Position numbers and translations under genes: made by a program | Notes under the pieces: generated by a model | Told to the model about the DNA's origin: nothing | The model's database searches: none | What the model saw: only the letters and a program-made list of their open reading frames with translations | Shown: piece after piece, positions 1 to 6,637 of the stretch | Numbering within the stretch: position 1 is the first letter of the stretch | Layout: each line of letters opens with the position of its first letter | Assembly: GCA_013151415.1 (NCBI GenBank) | Contig: JAADII010000117.1 | Coordinates: 27,197-59,275, forward strand | DNA from: Chloroflexota bacterium | GTDB lineage: Bacteria; Chloroflexota; Anaerolineae; J102 | Direction: 5' to 3' | Length of the DNA stretch: 32,079 nt

Positions 1-611
1 TCGGCCCAGGTCTGGAAGAGGAGAAAGAGGCCGAGCAGAAAGCCGTCTCGGGGTCGCGCGGTGGCGCGCAAGCTGCGCATGAGGTAAAGCGCGATGAAGG
101 GCAGCCATTGCGAAGACGCGATATTGAATTGCCCCAGGGAGGCGTAGAAGAGTTTGGTGGACGCGAACGCATAGAGGAGCGCGGCGAAGAGGGCGGGCGC
201 GTGGGCGCGCGAGCGGGCCAGGCCAAGGACCTCCAGCGCGAGAAGATAAGCGCCGAAACCGCTGAGCACAAAGCTGCTAAGCAACAGCAGGTTGTTGGCG
301 AGTATGAGAGAGAGCGCGCTCTGCAAGGGGATGCTCAACGCGCCGTTAAGCAAGGTGAGGGTGTAGAAGGCGAGGTTGATCCCCACCGGATAAAACATGA
401 CATCGCCGTCGAAGACGTTGTGCGCCAGCCCCTGCTCGCCCGCTCGATCGACCCAGCTGTATTTGGCCCACCATAGGTTCCAGGCCAGCGCGGGGTCGTC
501 GATGCCGTCGCCGGGAACGTGGGTGGTGATGTGCGCGACCAGGGGCCACGTGAGCGCCAGGCTTAGCAGGATGAGTAGCAGCAACAACCGTCCGGATTGG
601 ATGCGGGTCAT
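1..611 (-). CDS. Polytopic membrane protein, 5' part only (GT-C-like glycosyltransferase or YfhO-like)
   Basis: Reading leftward from an ATG at 609-611, an open frame of 203 codons runs off the window edge. The N-terminus MTRIQSGRLLLLLILLSLAL is a membrane segment. It is followed by a polar loop with the features PGDGIDDPALAWNLWW and MFYPVGINLAFYTLTLLNGAL, then several more hydrophobic helices. A first helix followed by an acidic loop and repeated helices is the layout of GT-C or YfhO-like membrane glycosyltransferases. I cannot name the family with certainty because most of the protein lies outside. A purine-rich ribosome site (GAGGGGGAG) lies about 6 bases upstream of the ATG, and a near-consensus promoter lies further upstream on the same strand. 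The role is probably in envelope glycan or lipid-linked sugar transfer (inference). Confidence 0.7.
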   Translation of the reverse strand, partial: MTRIQSGRLLLLLILLSLALTWPLVAHITTHVPGDGIDDPALAWNLWWAKYSWVDRAGEQGLAHNVFDGDVMFYPVGINLAFYTLTLLNGALSIPLQSALSLILANNLLLLSSFVLSGFGAYLLALEVLGLARSRAHAPALFAALLYAFASTKLFYASLGQFNIASSQWLPFIALYLMRSLRATARPRDGFLLGLFLLFQTWA

Positions 612-753
612 GCGTCTTCTCCCCCTCACCGGTTCGCCCCCACGTTGGCTCGAATATGCGCCGTTCGTTTCAGATTCGTCATCGCATTACTCTCCGAAGC
701 GCCCATGAAAAGCGGTGGGAAATCGTTGTGTGACTCAATGAGCTCTCGGTTTC

Positions 754-782
754 AGTATAACAACCCCGTCGCGAGCCGTCAA
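754..782 (-). promoter_or_regulatory. Sigma70-type promoter for the leftward membrane-protein gene
   Basis: On the minus strand TTGACG (782 to 777) is separated by exactly 17 bases from TATACT (759 to 754). Transcription would start near 747 and leave an untranslated leader of about 135 bases before the ATG at 611. Apart from this, 612-841 holds nothing I recognise. Confidence 0.6.
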
Positions 783-841
783 ACCTGTGCGACTCGTTGG
801 GCGCGTTTCAAAATGGGGCGCGCTCATAAGCGTCATTTCAG

Positions 842-1642
842 ATGTGCGTGCGGGATGACGACGGCGGGGAAGGCTGCGACGAAGCGCAGGCGGTGGTGGC
901 TGCGGTGCTGCGCTTTCGCGGCCAGGTGTACGAAGGCCCGCGCGGGGATCATTCGCAGCCGCTGCCCGGCGTGGAGCTGACCCTGTATGGCCGCAACGAG
1001 GGTGATCCAGAGCCGGGGACGGTGATCGGGAGTGAGACCAGCGTTGCAGGCGGGTTTTTCAACTTCCATCTCATTGCGCCGTGGCTGGGCTATGAAAGCT
1101 ACACGCTGGCGGCGGCCACGCCGGGAGGTATGGTTCCGGTGGCGGTGTGGAGCGAAGGTGGCATGGTGGCATCCATGACAAGCATTCGCTGGGCGAATCC
1201 GGCGCGTGAGGTGTATGAGAGTGCGTTCTATTTCGAGAGTCCCACGCCGCCGCCGAGCGCGGCCATCACCGAGACGGTGGAGTTGCCGTTGCTGAACGAC
1301 GGCTGGGTGACCTGGGGTCATCCCGATGGGAACTACGATGGCTGGGCGGGATTGAGCGTGTGGACCACGGGCCTGGACAACGCCTTGCTGAAATTCGACC
1401 GCAGCCTGTTGCCGCAGAATGCGGTTATCATCAGCGCCACGCTGAGGGTGGACGCGCTGGGTCAGACGGGCGCGGAGGGCAAGGAGCTGGTGGCGATGAA
1501 CGTGTCTCCGTACACGCCTTTGCAGGTGACGTATGCGACTGCGCCGGAGGCGTACAATCCCTCGCGGTCGGTTCTGGTTCCCCTGGCGGCCGGCCCGTTG
1601 CTGCTGGATGTGGCCTCGCAGGTGAGGGCATGGGAGAGGTGA
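842..1642 (+). pseudogene. Truncated surface protein remnant (Cna-B/carboxypeptidase-like plus partial DNRLRE-like domain)
   Basis: An open frame of 266 codons has no convincing start: no ribosome site is visible, there is no signal peptide, and the first residues (MCVRDDDGGEGCDEAQ) look like the inside of a protein. Residues about 24-90 resemble a carboxypeptidase-regulatory or Cna-B-type beta-sandwich (GQVYEG, PLPGVELTLYG, VAGGFFNFHL). Residues about 135-266 resemble the DNRLRE domain of secreted proteins (NALLKFDRSLLP, SATLRVDA, LLLDVASQVRAWER). That domain normally continues after the RAW motif, but here the reading stops at once, inside a perfect palindrome that supplies the TGA. I read it as a fragment of a former large extracellular protein that lost both ends. 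A live short gene with an unusual start is possible but less likely. Confidence 0.5.
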
Positions 1643-1669
1643 GTCGCACTTCCGAAGTGCGACTCACCT
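1637..1669. repeat. Perfect 33-base palindromic element
   Basis: Arms 1637-1652 and 1654-1669 are perfect reverse complements around a single C at 1653, with core TCGCACTTC/GAAGTGCGA. The stop codon of the surface-protein remnant lies in the left arm. A diverged relative is at 5203-5229 and a looser one at 17441-17460. Both of the first two are followed within about 20 bases by ATGCCAC and a GCG-rich stretch. It has no T-run, so it looks more like a REP-type dispersed element than a terminator. Confidence 0.75.
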
Positions 1670-1730
1670 AGGATGATGCCACGCGGGTTTGAAAAGGGTG
1701 CGGGACTTCCGCATAGCAGACCCTTCGGGG

Positions 1731-1736
1731 TATGAT
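1731..1736 (+). promoter_or_regulatory. -10 element suggesting a leaderless metallophosphoesterase mRNA
   Basis: TATGAT lies 7 bases before the ATG at 1744, where transcription would begin at or beside the start codon. No Shine-Dalgarno sequence precedes that ATG. No good -35 hexamer is visible at 16-18 bases, so the call is tentative. Confidence 0.35.
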
Positions 1737-1743
1737 ATATCTC

Positions 1744-3453
1744 ATGTCTCAGCCCTTCACATTCGCGCTCATCGCCGATTCGCACATTCGAGCGGATGAC
1801 GAAACGCCTTCAAATGAATACCCGTCCAACCAAACCGTCAACCGCCGCAATCGCGCCGTGATTCAGGCCATCAACCGCCTCGCGCCTGACTTCGTGATCC
1901 ATCTGGGCGATCTCGCGCATCCCATACCCGCGCTTCCGGCCCATGAAAAAGCCATGAAGCAGGCGCGAACATGGTTTCGCGAGCTGACGGCCCCTTTCTA
2001 TGTGACGCCCGGCAATCACGACATTGGCGACAAGCCCCGCGCCTGGGTTCCCGCGCCCGAAGTCTCGGCTCAGGCTTTGGCTCGATTTCGGCGCGTCTGG
2101 GGGCCCTCTCCCCACGCGTTCACACACAAGGGATGTCGTTTCGTGCTGCTCAACGCGCCCATTCTCAACAGCGACCTGTCGGAAGCGAGCGATCAGAGGC
2201 GTTGGCTGGAACGAGAACTGGCCCGAAGTGGCGAACGCGACTTACGCATTTTTCTGTTCCTCCATTATCCGCCCTACCTCGTCCACCCCGATGAACCGGA
2301 GCATTATGATAACCTGGGTCAGCCTGCGCGCGGCTGGCTTCTGGCCCTGCTCAAGCAATACCAGGTGGAGGCGCTCTTCGCCGGGCATGTGCATAACTTC
2401 TTCTACAACCGCCACGGCAAAACCCATCTCTACGCGTTGCCCTCGGTGGCGTTCGTGCGGCCGGCCTATAGTGAGCTTTTTCGCATCGCGCCTGCAGCCG
2501 AATATGGGCGGGCCGACATGGAAAAACTGGGATTCGGTCTGGTCATCGTGGATGAAGAAGGCGCTCGGCTGCAATTGATTCGCGTGCGCGAGGCCGACGT
2601 TGCGCCGGCGTTTGCCGCACCCAGGCTCGCGGATGGGCTGGGCGTCTTCTTGCGTCAGGGCTGGGCCGACGCGGTGACTCTTCCTTACGGCAATCTGGAC
2701 GAATTCCGCCGCAAACGGGCGCGCAACGATTATTTGCTCTGGGCCTTGTGGGATTTGGGCATAGAAAAACTGCGGGTTCCGGTGGATGATTTGGCCGATG
2801 CAACGAGCCGCGACCGCATGGAAGACGTGGCCGCGTTGGGCTTTCGTTTCCTTTGTTTCAGCGCGGGTTTGCCCACAAGCGAGATGGCGAATCTGTGCCG
2901 GGCCAACGAGCGTTTGTTGGCGGGCTGGGAGATCATTTTGCCCACGGCCTTGATGGAACGAGCCGCGAACGCCCTCGATCGCCTCGATTGGCCCATTCCC
3001 TGCTATCTTTCTCGTCTCGACAGCCTTGCTGACCAGCAGCTCTCACCGGACGCCGCGGAAATCGATCATTTTCCCCGACACGGTTTCCCTCTTGACGCCT
3101 CCCTCGACGCCATCCCCAGGGCTCTGCTCGACGCCGTAACGGGGTTGGTCTTTCGCGTCGAGCCGCACATCGACCCGGCCGCGGGCGTGGAGAACGCGCT
3201 GAAACGGGCGTCGGCCCTGGGAAAGGAGGCCATCGTTCATGTCTGGCTACCGCGCGCGGGCGAGGGAACGGCTTTCACCGATGACGAAGCCATTGCTCGT
3301 CGCGTGGCCGCGGCCCGCTCCGCCGCGCACGCCCACCCGCGCGTCAGTGTCTATCTGGACGCGCTCGTGGATCACGACCGCGGTTACCATCCCCGTCACG
3401 GTCTCCTCGACCGACGGTATAATTTGCGTTTCGCCGCGCTCGACTCACTTTGA
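1744..3453 (+). CDS. Calcineurin-like metallophosphoesterase with an extra C-terminal half
   Basis: The 569-residue protein begins MSQPFTFALIADSHI. All five motifs of the calcineurin-like phosphoesterase fold are present: D-x-H at 12-14, GDLAH around residue 56, GNHD at 90-93, FLHYPP, and GHVH near 213-216. These bind a two-metal centre that hydrolyses phosphate mono- or diesters. The catalytic domain ends near residue 285. The remaining roughly 280 residues have alternating helices and strands (GIEKLRVPVDD, LGFRFLCFSAGLP, KEAIVHVWLP) that suggest a TIM-barrel-like partner domain, which I cannot assign. There is no signal peptide, so it is probably cytoplasmic. ATG 1744 is preferred to the in-frame ATG at 1732 because the latter overlaps the -10 element. 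The substrate is unknown. Confidence 0.85.
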   Translation: MSQPFTFALIADSHIRADDETPSNEYPSNQTVNRRNRAVIQAINRLAPDFVIHLGDLAHPIPALPAHEKAMKQARTWFRELTAPFYVTPGNHDIGDKPRAWVPAPEVSAQALARFRRVWGPSPHAFTHKGCRFVLLNAPILNSDLSEASDQRRWLERELARSGERDLRIFLFLHYPPYLVHPDEPEHYDNLGQPARGWLLALLKQYQVEALFAGHVHNFFYNRHGKTHLYALPSVAFVRPAYSELFRIAPAAEYGRADMEKLGFGLVIVDEEGARLQLIRVREADVAPAFAAPRLADGLGVFLRQGWADAVTLPYGNLDEFRRKRARNDYLLWALWDLGIEKLRVPVDDLADATSRDRMEDVAALGFRFLCFSAGLPTSEMANLCRANERLLAGWEIILPTALMERAANALDRLDWPIPCYLSRLDSLADQQLSPDAAEIDHFPRHGFPLDASLDAIPRALLDAVTGLVFRVEPHIDPAAGVENALKRASALGKEAIVHVWLPRAGEGTAFTDDEAIARRVAAARSAAHAHPRVSVYLDALVDHDRGYHPRHGLLDRRYNLRFAALDSL

Positions 3454-3579
3454 TGCCGGTTCGCCGGGTCAAGGCTCATCCATCGTCCATCGCCCTATCG
3501 TCCCATGGTCCTGTTCATTCCTGGCGTCTTTGCGAGAGATTATCATGGTCAGCGGCGGGGCGTCGTCGTTGAACCGTTT

Positions 3580-3593
3580 TGAAAACGATTTCA
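3580..3593. promoter_or_regulatory. LacI-family operator-like palindrome, copy 1
   Basis: TGAAAACGATTTCA is a cre/LacI-type site: a central CG with TGAAA and TTTCA ends, imperfect only at two inner positions. The identical 14-mer recurs at 3677-3690. TTGACA and TAATAAT follow directly, so a bound repressor could cover a promoter here. Confidence 0.55.
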
Positions 3594-3608
3594 TTGACAT
3601 AATAATGC

Positions 3609-3657
3609 AAAACAGGCCATTTCAGGGCAAAAAAAGCGCCCGAAATAGTCTGTTTTT
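3609..3657 (+). terminator. Terminator- or attenuator-like hairpin between two operators
   Basis: AAAACAG (3609-3615) pairs with CTGTTTT (3650-3656). ATTTC (3619-3623) pairs with GAAAT (3642-3646), and GGGC (3625-3628) with GCCC (3638-3641), giving about 16 pairs with a small internal loop, one bulged A and an A-rich loop. The stem ends in a run of five T, as in an intrinsic terminator. It lies between two identical operator-like sites. Confidence 0.5.
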
Positions 3658-3676
3658 CATCGACCCGACCTGGTTA

Positions 3677-3690
3677 TGAAAACGATTTCA
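3677..3690. promoter_or_regulatory. LacI-family operator-like palindrome, copy 2
   Basis: This 14-mer is identical to 3580-3593 and lies 97 bases downstream centre to centre, a spacing suited to repressor looping. No sugar gene follows, so the target gene seems to have been lost or moved. The site differs from the palindromes at the local lacI-type gene, so another LacI-family protein would be expected to bind it. Confidence 0.55.
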
Positions 3691-3906
3691 TGACAACGTC
3701 ACTTGCAGCACATCGGCCTCGACGCGCGGATAAACGGCGTCGATCTCCTCCTGGATGGCAATGGTGCGGGCGATGGCTTGCAGATGGCGTTTGAGGTGAG
3801 AGCGCCCTGTCTTTGGATTGCTTGTCAAAATCGAGAAAAGGCCGTAGAATAATGTTGAACTTGTTTCAGGGAATCCATACTTAAACTCACATCGAATTGA
3901 AACCAC
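3688..3906 (-). pseudogene. Possible 3' remnant of a leftward gene
   Basis: The last 40 or so residues of this 72-codon leftward frame (HLKRHLQAIARTIAIQEEID, then AVYPRVEADVLQVTLS) look like a genuine amphipathic helix plus strand ending of a protein. The first 30 residues do not. No start signal is visible, and the stop codon coincides with the end of operator copy 2. I do not recognise the family. It may be a relic or chance. Confidence 0.2.
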
Positions 3907-3925
3907 GACTTTTTAGAACGCCGCA

Positions 3926-3993
3926 GACGATGGACGATAGACGCCGTTCTGAACGAAAGGAAACGTATCGTCCCCCGTCCATCGTCTATCGTC
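3926..3993. repeat. Imperfect inverted repeat of the GACGATGG/CCATCGTC family
   Basis: The left arm 3926-3943 and right arm 3976-3993 are complementary at 16 of 18 positions, with a loop of about 32 bases. Related tracts are at 3478-3512, 6465-6556, 12495-12611 and 13999-14082, always between genes. Confidence 0.6.
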
Positions 3994-4062
3994 AACTTAA
4001 ACGAAAAAATTCGGGTTTCAAATTGACTTCAGTTTAGTGATTACTCCTTTGAATCGGCGAGC

Positions 4063-4395
4063 ATGAAAACCGCTATGACATCCATTGAGAATTTAGCGGA
4101 AATTGTCAATCGTCTCGTGCGCGGTTTACATCCTGAACGAGTCTATCTGTTCGGATCTCGGGCACGAGGAGAAGAGGATGAACATAGTGACTACGATCTA
4201 TTAGTCGTAGTCCCTGAATCAGACCTACCGCGTCATCGTCGCGAGGCCCAATCCTATGACTTGCTGTGGGGCGTGCAGACGCCTGTGGACATCATTGTGC
4301 TGACGCGGCAAGAATTCGAACGGAGCGCTCGGGTCAAGACTTCTTTATCGGCTTTGGTGCAAAAGGAGGGTGTCATTTTATATGGAGCAGGCTAA
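4063..4395 (+). CDS. MNT-type nucleotidyltransferase, antitoxin of a HEPN-MNT pair
   Basis: The 110-residue protein shows the minimal nucleotidyltransferase signature: LFGSRARG at residues 29-36, D-Y-D at 43-45, and a third acidic residue in VDIIVL near residue 76. In HEPN-MNT systems this enzyme modifies (AMPylates) and so silences the HEPN RNase toxin; that role is carried over from the family. The frame overlaps the HEPN gene by 14 bases, the usual coupled arrangement. The start at 4063 is uncertain, since an in-frame ATG at 4075 is possible and neither has a strong ribosome site. Base composition is lower in GC than in the flanking operons, consistent with a mobile accessory module. Confidence 0.88.
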   Translation: MKTAMTSIENLAEIVNRLVRGLHPERVYLFGSRARGEEDEHSDYDLLVVVPESDLPRHRREAQSYDLLWGVQTPVDIIVLTRQEFERSARVKTSLSALVQKEGVILYGAG

Positions 4396-4801
4396 AGTTG
4401 AGGAGATATGCTCCTGGGTGAAGAAAGCCCAACACGACATCGAATCGGCGGAATGGTTGTTACTGCGGCCGGAACCGTTGTGTAACGCGGCAGGATTTCA
4501 TTGTCAACAGGCAGCGGAGAAGATGCTGAAGGCGTATCTTACCTGGCGTGATGAGCCATTTGGGAGAACGCACTCTCTCGTCGCCCTAGTCGCAAATTGC
4601 CTCAAATACGACAGAACATTTGATGCATTGCGATTTGCGGCAACGACGCTAACGCCTTATGCAGTGGCGCTTCGCTATCCTGGAGATTTGCCCGACCTGA
4701 CAGAGAAGGAAGCGAGAGAAGCGTTGACATTATCACAAGAAATTCGCGACTTCGTGCTGGCCCGCATACCGAAGCCAATCCAGGCTGCGTGTGAGAGTTA
4801 A
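4382..4801 (+). CDS. HEPN-domain protein, toxin of a HEPN-MNT pair
   Basis: The protein has 139 residues from the ATG at 4382, about 12 bases after a strong AAAGGAGG site at 4362-4369. A GTG at 4370 directly abuts that site and cannot be the start. The helical HEPN pattern is clear: WVKKAQHDIESAEWLLL, then CNAAGFHCQQAAEKMLKAYL, then RTHSLVALV. The conserved His and Glu of HCQQAAEK and the TH of the third block match the HEPN group encoded beside MNT proteins. Such proteins are ribonucleases restrained by the partner nucleotidyltransferase. The start lies inside the MNT gene, indicating translational coupling. The catalytic R-x4-6-H motif is not textbook: the candidate is Arg in WRDEPFGRTH. 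Confidence 0.88.
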   Translation: MEQAKVEEICSWVKKAQHDIESAEWLLLRPEPLCNAAGFHCQQAAEKMLKAYLTWRDEPFGRTHSLVALVANCLKYDRTFDALRFAATTLTPYAVALRYPGDLPDLTEKEAREALTLSQEIRDFVLARIPKPIQAACES

Positions 4802-4892
4802 TCGGCTTTCACTGTTTTGGGCTAGCGTCTTGCTGGTATGATACGGAGTGTTGATTCCGTATTCCTCCCATCGTCTTTGAGGTGCATTGGAA

Positions 4893-5201
4893 ATGACGGC
4901 CACGACGCAAGATATGGCGAAACGAATCTATGAACAGGCGCGACGTTTGCCGGCCGATAGCCTGTACGAATTGGCGCAATATCTCGAATTCTTGCAGTTC
5001 AAGGCGAAATCCGAAAAACAGCCCATGAGTGAACCTGCCGAGCTGCGCATCGTGAAGCTGCGCGGCTTGCTCAAAGGCGTCGACGTGTCTCCCGAAAGCC
5101 TCGCGTCGGCAAGGCAAGAGATGTGGCGAAAATATGACGTTCCTTTGCTCACCACGGATCGCGCCATTGCTGCAAGCGGTCTGGTTAAGATTATCGATTA
5201 G
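4893..5201 (+). pseudogene. VapB-like antitoxin fused to the tail of a PIN toxin (apparent deletion product)
   Basis: ATG 4893 follows GAGGTG (4879-4884) by 8 bases, giving 102 residues. Residues about 10-40 (KRIYEQARRLPADSLYELAQ, then YLEFLQFKA) match small DUF2281/VapB-like antitoxins. The rest up to about residue 80 (RGLLKGVDVSPESLASARQE) is the usual toxin-wrapping tail. The final 20 or so residues, YDVPLLTTDRAIAASGLVKI, instead look like the C-terminal end of a PIN RNase (the VPLLTTDRAI strand-helix motif). An in-frame deletion joining antitoxin to toxin and removing the toxin's active-site Asp residues explains this best. A TATGAT box at 4849-4854 could be its promoter. The fusion might still bind a cognate toxin elsewhere; this was not testable here. 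Confidence 0.6.
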
Positions 5202-5202
5202 T

Positions 5203-5229
5203 TGCGTCGCGCTTCCGAAGCGCGTCGCC
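5203..5229. repeat. Diverged palindromic element related to the one at 1637-1669
   Basis: The core CGCGCTTC (5208-5215), a single C, then GAAGCGCG (5217-5224) has the same CTTC-C-GAAG centre as the element at 1637-1669, with outer arms partly decayed. It sits just after the stop of the antitoxin fusion, and ATGCCAC with GCG follows, as it does at the first element. Confidence 0.5.
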
Positions 5230-5283
5230 ACGGCAACACAATGCCACCGCGCGGCAATCTGAAAAAAACGATCAAAAAAGGGG

Positions 5284-5312
5284 TTGACAGCCAGCGCGAA
5301 TCATGCTAAACT
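5284..5312 (+). promoter_or_regulatory. Promoter of the LacI-family gene
   Basis: TTGACA (5284-5289), 17 bases, then TAAACT (5307-5312). Transcription would start near 5319, directly in front of the first operator. The A-rich run just upstream could act as an UP-like element. Confidence 0.75.
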
Positions 5313-5320
5313 AGTCGCGG

Positions 5321-5332
5321 TTAAACGTTTAA
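5321..5332. promoter_or_regulatory. LacI-type operator O1
   Basis: TTAAACGTTTAA is a perfect 12-base palindrome with the central CG typical of LacI-family sites. It lies at about +1 to +13 of the predicted transcript and is repeated identically at 5374-5385, both preceded by GG. Confidence 0.8.
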
Positions 5333-5338
5333 GTCCGC

Positions 5339-5362
5339 GCCGCCCATGTGCGGCTCTTTTTT
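5339..5362 (+). terminator. Short GC hairpin with T-run in the lacI leader
   Basis: GCCGC (5339-5343) pairs with GCGGC (5350-5354) over a 6-base loop. T, C and six T follow. This is a compact intrinsic-terminator shape between promoter and coding start, and it would truncate some transcripts before the regulator gene. The stem is only 5 pairs, so its strength is uncertain. Confidence 0.45.
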
Positions 5363-5373
5363 AGCGAGAGTGG

Positions 5374-5385
5374 TTAAACGTTTAA
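5374..5385. promoter_or_regulatory. LacI-type operator O2, overlapping the ribosome-site position
   Basis: This site is identical to O1 and 53 bases from it centre to centre, about five helical turns, so repressor dimers would face the same side. It ends two bases before the ATG at 5388, where a Shine-Dalgarno sequence would normally be. Confidence 0.8.
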
Positions 5386-5387
5386 TT

Positions 5388-6413
5388 ATGGCGACCGTCA
5401 CTATTCGCGATGTGGCGAGAGAGGCCGGGGTCTCCACGGCCACTGTTTCTTATGTGCTCAACAATTCGGGGCGCGTGAGCGAACAGACGCGGCAACGGGT
5501 GTTGGAGGCCGCGCGACGATTGGGGTATCGGGCCAATATCACCGCACGCAATCTTCAGGCGCGCGAGACGCGGCTGTTGGGCTACACCTGGCGTCCCACG
5601 CCGCCCGACCAGTTCAACCCCGTCCTCGACCAGTTCCTCAACGCCATCGCGCAGGCGGCCGCGCATCACGATTACCGCGTGCTCACCTTTCCCAGCGAGA
5701 CCATCGAGGAGGAGCTGGCCACCTACGAGGACATGGTGCTGAGCAGCCGCGTGGACGGGTTCATCCTCTCCAACACGAACCTGGACGACCCGCGCGTGCG
5801 CAAGCTCTCGCAGAAGGGCTTCCCATTCGTGGCCTTTGGCCGCGCGAACCCGGAATGGGATTTCCCCTGGGTGGACATCGACGGACGCTGGGGTGTGAGA
5901 AAAGCGGTGGAGCATCTCATCGAGCGGGGGCATGAGCGCATCGCCTGTCTGGCCTGGCCCGAAGATTCGCTCACGGGCGCGTATCGTTTGCAGGGCTATG
6001 TCGAGGCCATGAAGCTGGCCGGTCTACCCGTGGATGCGGCCTGGATCGCGCGCACCGAAAACAAGCACGACGACGCCTATGAAACCACGCGGCGCTTGCT
6101 CGAATTGCCCGCGGCGCGACGTCCCACGGCCATCATGGCCTCGTCCGATCTCATGGCCATGGGCGCGATGAACGCCGCGCACGATATGGGCGTCGAGGTG
6201 GGGCGCGAGCTGGCGCTGGTCGGGTTCGACGACGCGCCTGTGGCCCGCTATTTGCGCCCTCCTCTTAGCTCGTTGCGTCAACCCATCGCCGAGGTGGGCG
6301 AGCGCCTCATTGTCATGTTGGTGGACTTGTGCCAGGGCCGACCGGTCTCCCAGCAACATGTGCTTCTCAAGCCTCAGCTCATCATCCGCGCCTCGAGCGA
6401 TTTTCGGTTTTAG
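5388..6413 (+). CDS. LacI/GalR-family transcriptional repressor
   Basis: The 341-residue protein starts MATVTIRDVAREAGVSTATV. It has the canonical N-terminal helix-turn-helix (residues 4-25) and hinge helix (ARRLGYRANITARNLQ), then a periplasmic-binding-protein-like sensor domain with the usual strands (LLGYTW, DGFILSN, RGHERIACLAW, PTAIMASSDLMAMGAMNAA, ELALVGFDDAP). ATG 5388 matches family alignments. An in-frame ATG at 5346 would add 14 residues encoded by the leader hairpin and operator and is rejected. No Shine-Dalgarno is visible because operator O2 occupies that place. It is probably autoregulated through two TTAAACGTTTAA sites. As the first gene of the sugar locus it is the obvious candidate regulator of the phosphorylase and transporter, although I found no clear operator copy in front of those genes. 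The effector is probably an alpha-glucoside or a sugar phosphate. Confidence 0.95.
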   Translation: MATVTIRDVAREAGVSTATVSYVLNNSGRVSEQTRQRVLEAARRLGYRANITARNLQARETRLLGYTWRPTPPDQFNPVLDQFLNAIAQAAAHHDYRVLTFPSETIEEELATYEDMVLSSRVDGFILSNTNLDDPRVRKLSQKGFPFVAFGRANPEWDFPWVDIDGRWGVRKAVEHLIERGHERIACLAWPEDSLTGAYRLQGYVEAMKLAGLPVDAAWIARTENKHDDAYETTRRLLELPAARRPTAIMASSDLMAMGAMNAAHDMGVEVGRELALVGFDDAPVARYLRPPLSSLRQPIAEVGERLIVMLVDLCQGRPVSQQHVLLKPQLIIRASSDFRF

Positions 6414-6464
6414 GTTTCAGGAAATAGGACGCGGATGACACGGATTGGCTCTTATTTGATTACA

Positions 6465-6635
6465 GACGATGGACGGTAGGCGATAAGACCATGGGGGCAG
6501 GCTCATTTATCGTCCATCGTCCCATCGTCCATCGTCCCATCGTCCCCCTCATCGACCCCACCACCCCCAATATCCAATACCCAATACCCCAATACCCCAA
6601 TACCCCAATACCTCAATACCCCAATACCCACCACC
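6465..6635. repeat. Two abutting low-complexity tracts: CCATCGTC and CCAATACC families
   Basis: A left GACGATGGACGGTAGGCGAT unit (6465-6484) faces repeated CATCGTCC units (about 6510-6552), forming an imperfect inverted repeat. Directly after this, CCAATACC-type units (7-8 bases) run from about 6568 to 6632, up to the start codon of the phosphorylase gene. The tract is open in the same frame as that gene but encodes only a repetitive peptide (PIVHRPIV, QYPNTPIP) and is taken as non-coding. Confidence 0.7.
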
Positions 6636-6637
6636 CC

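Larger units (their letters stand above)
3454..4062. other. Gene-poor interval with orphan operators and repeats
   Basis: These 609 bases hold no convincing complete gene. From left to right there is a CCATCGTC-type low-complexity tract (about 3478-3512), two LacI-type operators around a terminator-like hairpin (3580-3690), a short leftward coding remnant, and an inverted repeat of the same low-complexity family (3926-3993). It looks like the decayed remains of a former regulated locus. Confidence 0.6.

Noticed and set aside
6568-6632. Regular short repeats resembling a CRISPR or iteron array
   Set aside because: Units are only 7-8 bases, degenerate and contiguous, with no spacers, cas genes or replication genes nearby.
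6491-6637. In-frame upstream extension of the phosphorylase gene
   Set aside because: It would translate simple repeats into a repetitive peptide. The HAD domain begins precisely at ATG 6638.
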